Notes under the pieces: model-generated
The model's input: the letters and a program-made list of their open reading frames with translations, nothing else
Told to the model about the DNA's origin: nothing
Database searches by the model: none
Program-made: the position numbers and the translations under genes
In this document: one piece after another, positions 61,301-64,000 of the stretch
How positions within the stretch are numbered: position 1 is the first letter of the stretch
Layout of the letters: each line of letters begins with the position of its first letter
Origin: CAJQLB01 sp041392065
GTDB lineage: Bacteria > Bacteroidota > Bacteroidia > Flavobacteriales > Flavobacteriaceae
Reading direction: 5' to 3'
Length of the DNA: 64,000 nucleotides
Assembly: GCA_041392065.1 (NCBI GenBank)
Contig: JAWKMU010000004.1
Location: 310,001 to 374,000 of the forward strand

Positions 61301-62203
61301 ATCTTCAAAGGTATTGATTTGTAAGTCTGCATTTGCTGAAGGTTCAGCCATTGACTGAATACGTTTACCAGGACCTCCTGCAACATTTATATAATAATAA
61401 GCTCTATCTGTATAAGGATTAATATTAGAATTATTTTCTTCGTTAAATCCCTTTGGACCTTCTCCATAAAAGAGTATATAATCACTGTTATTAAAATTAC
61501 CGTCTTGTTCGCCTTCTACATAAATGGCATTTTCTGTTAAATCAAATGGATAATAAACATCGTTTCTAAGCGGTAAAGATTTACCTCCTTGTCCATAAAT
61601 TTTTATGTTTCGAGGATCGATAGAATTAACATTGATGCCAAGATCGGATAAAAAACCTCTTGATAACCTAAAAACTCCTGTTGTATCAATATAAAATTTA
61701 TACCACTCCCCTTGACTCAATACAGAGTTGGTAATTATTTGGGGATTAAAAGTATTTCGATTGCTAGAGTTACTGTATTTATATGCTATTGTAAAAGAGG
61801 TAACCTTTTTTAGCATACCATTTTCGTTTATAATGGGAGACATTTCTAAAAAGACTGATTGTTTTCCTCTTGAAATCGTGTTTTTAACGGAATAATCTAT
61901 TTTATTAGGAATAGTAGATAATTTTACATCCTTTAAATCTTCGACAGATATGGTTGCATAGCTAACACTAGTTATATTGGCTGAACTTACATCTACAAAC
62001 CCTTCATCTTTCCACTCTGCAAAAAAAGTTAACCCATTAGCAATAGAATAGTTAAAATTGTCCTTATTAAAAGAAGGAACAACAAAGCTAGATTTTTCTG
62101 TAGACAATGTCTGATAACCTTCCCAATCAATTGTAAACTTTTTTGATTGCGAAAAGACATTAATACAAATAAACAGAGTAAAAAGAAAAATAGTTTTTTG
62201 CAT
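58358..62203 (-). CDS. porU: Type IX secretion system sortase PorU
   Basis: PorU is a C25 gingipain-like cysteine protease that removes the C-terminal sorting domain of T9SS cargo and attaches some cargo to the surface. The start MQKTIFLFTLFICINVFS gives a normal signal peptide and 1281 residues; the frame from 62257 would begin inside the -7 box. The catalytic His is in VVNYFGHGGEDG (near residue 775) and the Cys in CFVTVTCEYTKFDNPQRPTAGE split over this block (near residue 808). The C-terminus (VSGKLVRTI, GKGVYVYKLTV) resembles a sorting-domain fold. It is divergent from gldJ. Confidence 0.95.
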   Translation of the reverse strand: MQKTIFLFTLFICINVFSQSKKFTIDWEGYQTLSTEKSSFVVPSFNKDNFNYSIANGLTFFAEWKDEGFVDVSSANITSVSYATISVEDLKDVKLSTIPNKIDYSVKNTISRGKQSVFLEMSPIINENGMLKKVTSFTIAYKYSNSSNRNTFNPQIITNSVLSQGEWYKFYIDTTGVFRLSRGFLSDLGINVNSIDPRNIKIYGQGGKSLPLRNDVYYPFDLTENAIYVEGEQDGNFNNSDYILFYGEGPKGFNEENNSNINPYTDRAYYYINVAGGPGKRIQSMAEPSANADLQINTFEDYKFHEIDEYNLAKLGRRWFGDRFDFENDKTFVFEFENMVTTEPINLKVYAAAVGETVTTMQLNVNGVNVDNFLFAAIDDPILATQDVYTGNFTVNSSQISVNLNYNNNGNPSSVGYLDYISIEATRNLTHTGNQFIFKKNSVATESGIGEYSITNASDISQVWDITDKYNVKSKINTDESSTFSFKAQLGELRQYLAIDPSDYFEPKQDSNSRVANQNIKGTVFNNSSGNFQDVDYIIVARNDMLTQAERLAQINRDQYGLNVKVYNLQDIYTEFSSGNQDVAAIRNLVKYVYDNASSPENKIKYLCLFGDASFDYKDKISNNTNVVPSWHSLNSFSLSGSFVSDDFYGMMDDNEGSMQTSDKLDIAVGRILADTPQRAKELVDKIQSYYAEEAYGNWRNNIITISDDVDQAWESVLQNTTDDIGQTITQNKPFINVTKVHSDSFTQQSTAGGERYPAANKAIFDAIEVGALVVNYFGHGGEDGISGERIFDKINAQELKNTCKLNCFVTVTCEYTKFDNPQRPTAGEYLYWNKEGGAIGLITTTRQIFVSVGVAFNIVLEEYLFAFGSNEYPSMAEALRLTKNDPTISGIEQRRLVFFIGDPAMKLAFPKPNIVLTQINDVPITGDTDVLQALSHAKIEGEVVDEFGNPMPNYNGVLTASIYDKEIQRATLGNDGTTQNGQLIILNFNTLGETIFRGQATITNGKFEFDFIVPRDIGIPVGTGKVSFYAKSSTPLEDQAGANFDVKIGGLNENAPEDNEGPTITLFMNDENFISGGITNEAPTLLAKLQDENGINTASGIGHDIIAILDGDEANPFKLNDYYQSDVDSYQAGKVTYPFRDLEPGLHTLTFKAWDVYNNSSTAEIQFVVYNQNESLVIENVLNYPNPFVNYTEFWFNHNSSGVLDVSVQIFTVSGKLVRTINGQTLGGSKNTSSVSRDITWDGRDDFGDKIGKGVYVYKLTVRSNEINKQVEKYQKLVIL

Positions 62204-62254
62204 ACACAATAAACGTCTAAAAGTATAGGTTAGTATTAAAACAAAAATTTTGTG

Positions 62255-62262
62255 CAAATTTA
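62255..62262 (-). promoter_or_regulatory. Probable -7 box of porU
   Basis: The minus strand reads TAAATTTG, matching TAnnTTTG, 51 bp upstream of the chosen porU ATG. There is no TTG at the ideal spacing. Confidence 0.45.
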
Positions 62263-62453
62263 CAATAATAAATTAGTAAGATACACGTTATTTGAAGATA
62301 AAAATACGTTGAAAAGTGCAAAAAAATCCGATGTTCTGTATGAAAAATAGGATGAAATACACTTTTTTTAGTGAATTTTCTTAAAAAAACATTGCAATAT
62401 TCGGTTTAATGATTATATTGCACCACCAAAATTTAATCGACTTACGAAAAAGT

Positions 62454-64000
62454 ATGGATATGAAAAACACCGCAACACTAAGGATTTTGATAGTTTTAGC
62501 ACTGTCTTTATCTATGTTTGGTTGTAAGAAATCTTCAAGTTCTAAGAACAGTTCAAGAGCAACTGGTTGGAAAATCAATGCAAAAGAAGGAGGATTTCAA
62601 TACAATACTGACTTTAAAGAACAAGCCACTGCCCCAGGATTAGTCTTCATTGAAGGAGGTACATTTACTATGGGAAAAGTGGGAGATGATGTGATGCATG
62701 ATTGGAATAACACTCCAAACCAGCAACACGTACAATCTTTTTACATGGATGAAACCGAGGTTACAAACATGATGTACCTTGAGTTTTTAGATTGGATAAA
62801 AGCTGTTTATCCACCAACCGAACCACAATACAAAGCTATATATGAAGGTGCTTTGCCAGACACACTTGTTTGGAGAAACCGTTTAGGATACAGCGAAGTT
62901 ATGGTTGAGAACTATTTACGTCATCCTGCTTATGCAGAATATCCTGTGGTTGGAGTTAGCTGGATTCAAGCTGTAGAATTCGCCAATTGGAGATCTGATA
63001 GAGTTAACGAGTTATATCTTGAAGAAGCAGGTTATATTGAGCGTGACGCAAAAATAGCAGCCAATGCAGAGTCTAATTTTAATACTGACACATACTTAAT
63101 TGCACCAACTCAAACTTATGGTGGTAATGACAGTATTATTAACCCTGTTAAATCTAGAAGAAGAGTTACAACTACTGCAACTGGAGATACCATAAATGTA
63201 TATGCTTCAAGAGAAACAGGAATCATTTCACCAAAATACAGACTACCTTCTGAAGCTGAATGGGAATATGCTGCACTTGGTATGAGTGAACTTAGAAGTT
63301 ATAACGTTTATAGAGGTCGTAAAAAATATCCTTGGGACGGACAGTACACTCGTTCAGGAAAACGTAAGATAAGAGGTGACCAAATGGCAAACTTTAAACA
63401 AGGAAACGGAGATTATGGTGGAATTGCTGGATGGTCTGACGATGGTGCAGACATTACAGGAAAAGTAAAATCTTACGAGCCAAATGATTATGGTTTATAT
63501 GATATGGCTGGAAATGTTGCCGAATGGGTTGCTGATGTATACAGACCAATTGTAGATGATGAATTTAACGATTTTAACTACTACAGAGGTAACGTTTATA
63601 CCAAAAACGCCATTAATGATGATGGTACTGTAAAAATTGTAATGCCTAATGAAGTAGAATTTGATACTTTGTCTAACGGAAAATTAGTAGCAAGAAACCT
63701 ACCAGGTGAAATTAAGCAAGTTTCTGTTGATGAAAATGAAACTTACTTAAGAAACAACTTTGATAGAAGTGATAATAGAAACTTCAGAGATGGAGATAAA
63801 AGATCATCTCGCTATTTTGAAGACTTTAACGATGAAGAAGAATCTGACGAAGAGTCTGCTACAAGAAAAATGTACAACTCACCAAAACACAACATAGAAA
63901 GAGATTCTCTTGGTAACATCATAAAAGAATACGACAAGCAAAACAACCGTACATCTTTAATTAACGATCAAGTAAGAGTTTACAAAGGTGGTTCTTGGAA
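62454..64000 (+). CDS. gldJ: Gliding motility lipoprotein GldJ (cut by window end)
   Basis: GldJ is an outer-membrane-associated lipoprotein needed for gliding and for stable T9SS motor components in Flavobacterium johnsoniae. The visible 515 codons start MDMKNTATLRI (a second Met at 62460 is equally possible), with the lipobox LSMFGC about residue 22. The body is a formylglycine-generating-enzyme/sulfatase-modifying-factor fold: GGTFTMGKV, DETEVTNMMYLEFLDW, YRLPSEAEWEYAA and DMAGNVAEWVADVY. An acidic stretch (DFNDEEESDEES) lies near the right edge. The frame is open to base 64000, so the C-terminus is missing. The porU-gldJ neighbourhood is conserved in flavobacteria. Confidence 0.94.
   Translation, partial: MDMKNTATLRILIVLALSLSMFGCKKSSSSKNSSRATGWKINAKEGGFQYNTDFKEQATAPGLVFIEGGTFTMGKVGDDVMHDWNNTPNQQHVQSFYMDETEVTNMMYLEFLDWIKAVYPPTEPQYKAIYEGALPDTLVWRNRLGYSEVMVENYLRHPAYAEYPVVGVSWIQAVEFANWRSDRVNELYLEEAGYIERDAKIAANAESNFNTDTYLIAPTQTYGGNDSIINPVKSRRRVTTTATGDTINVYASRETGIISPKYRLPSEAEWEYAALGMSELRSYNVYRGRKKYPWDGQYTRSGKRKIRGDQMANFKQGNGDYGGIAGWSDDGADITGKVKSYEPNDYGLYDMAGNVAEWVADVYRPIVDDEFNDFNYYRGNVYTKNAINDDGTVKIVMPNEVEFDTLSNGKLVARNLPGEIKQVSVDENETYLRNNFDRSDNRNFRDGDKRSSRYFEDFNDEEESDEESATRKMYNSPKHNIERDSLGNIIKEYDKQNNRTSLINDQVRVYKGGSW

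Noticed and set aside
62204..62257. N-terminal extension of porU
   Set aside because: The earlier start overlaps a TAnnTTTG box and places a second hydrophobic stretch before a normal signal peptide.
62390..62421. Promoter for gldJ (TTG at 62392 with TATATTG downstream)
   Set aside because: The downstream box has two mismatches to TAnnTTTG, so it was not listed as a feature.

Overview
The window is AT-rich chromosomal DNA from a marine-type member of the Flavobacteriaceae (Bacteroidota). Evidence: the promoters that can be read follow the Bacteroidota form TTG-N19-TAnnTTTG and genes lack clear Shine-Dalgarno sites. The gene content is also typical: type III glutamine synthetase, DUF3078 and DUF5916 outer-membrane proteins, PafA phosphatase, a PASTA-type FtsI, a two-lipoyl pyruvate dehydrogenase E2, PorU and PorV of the type IX secretion system (T9SS), and gliding lipoprotein GldJ. 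Species cannot be fixed from the sequence alone. There is no phage, IS element, CRISPR array or rRNA operon; one tRNA (Arg, anticodon UCG) is present.

Layout. 1-12.5 kb: a small membrane protein with an ABC ATPase, an SLC13-type transporter, purM with two outer-membrane proteins, glnN, a Ca/Na antiporter, and a BlaI/M56 (BlaR1-like) pair with a readable operator. 12.5-19.2 kb: a four-gene operon (ABC ATPase, two DUF3526-type permeases, a DUF5916 barrel), a small His/Cys secreted protein and tRNA-Arg. 19.2-35.3 kb: gatB/yqeY-like gene and the complete dcw cell-wall/division cluster mraZ-rsmH-ftsL-ftsI-murE-mraY-murD-ftsW-murG-murC-ftsQ-ftsA-ftsZ, controlled from three tandem MraZ boxes. 35.5-47.7 kb: hydrolase-engB, pafA, mlaE-mlaF, DUF389, manC, a SprT-like protein, a D-threonine aldolase-like enzyme, a dihaem peroxidase, an SDR and an M28 peptidase. 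47.9-53.6 kb: a broken AraC-type regulator, then a regulated unit made of a TPR histidine kinase, a LuxR-type response regulator and an operon encoding a T9SS-exported ELWxSDGT-repeat protein, a cadherin-like lipoprotein and a 33-residue membrane peptide. 53.7-64 kb: pdhC-pdhA, cdd, porV, porU and, divergently, the start of gldJ, which is cut by the window edge.

The least ordinary region is 48.7-53.7 kb. A perfect inverted repeat CTACCCAAAAGGGTAG stands about 50-56 bp upstream of both the kinase gene and the ELWxSDGT gene. This looks like the operator of the adjacent LuxR-type regulator and ties the sensor to a surface-protein operon whose product would be exported by the PorU/PorV system encoded 8 kb away. 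A second theme is small dispersed palindromic repeats that invade or border genes: one forms part of the pdhC inter-domain linker, one supplies the pdhC stop codon, and others fill the manC leader and flank the tRNA. Other points: the mraZ reading frame should start at a TTG downstream of its promoter, and the AraC-family gene at 47.9 kb is interrupted by a single in-frame TAA.
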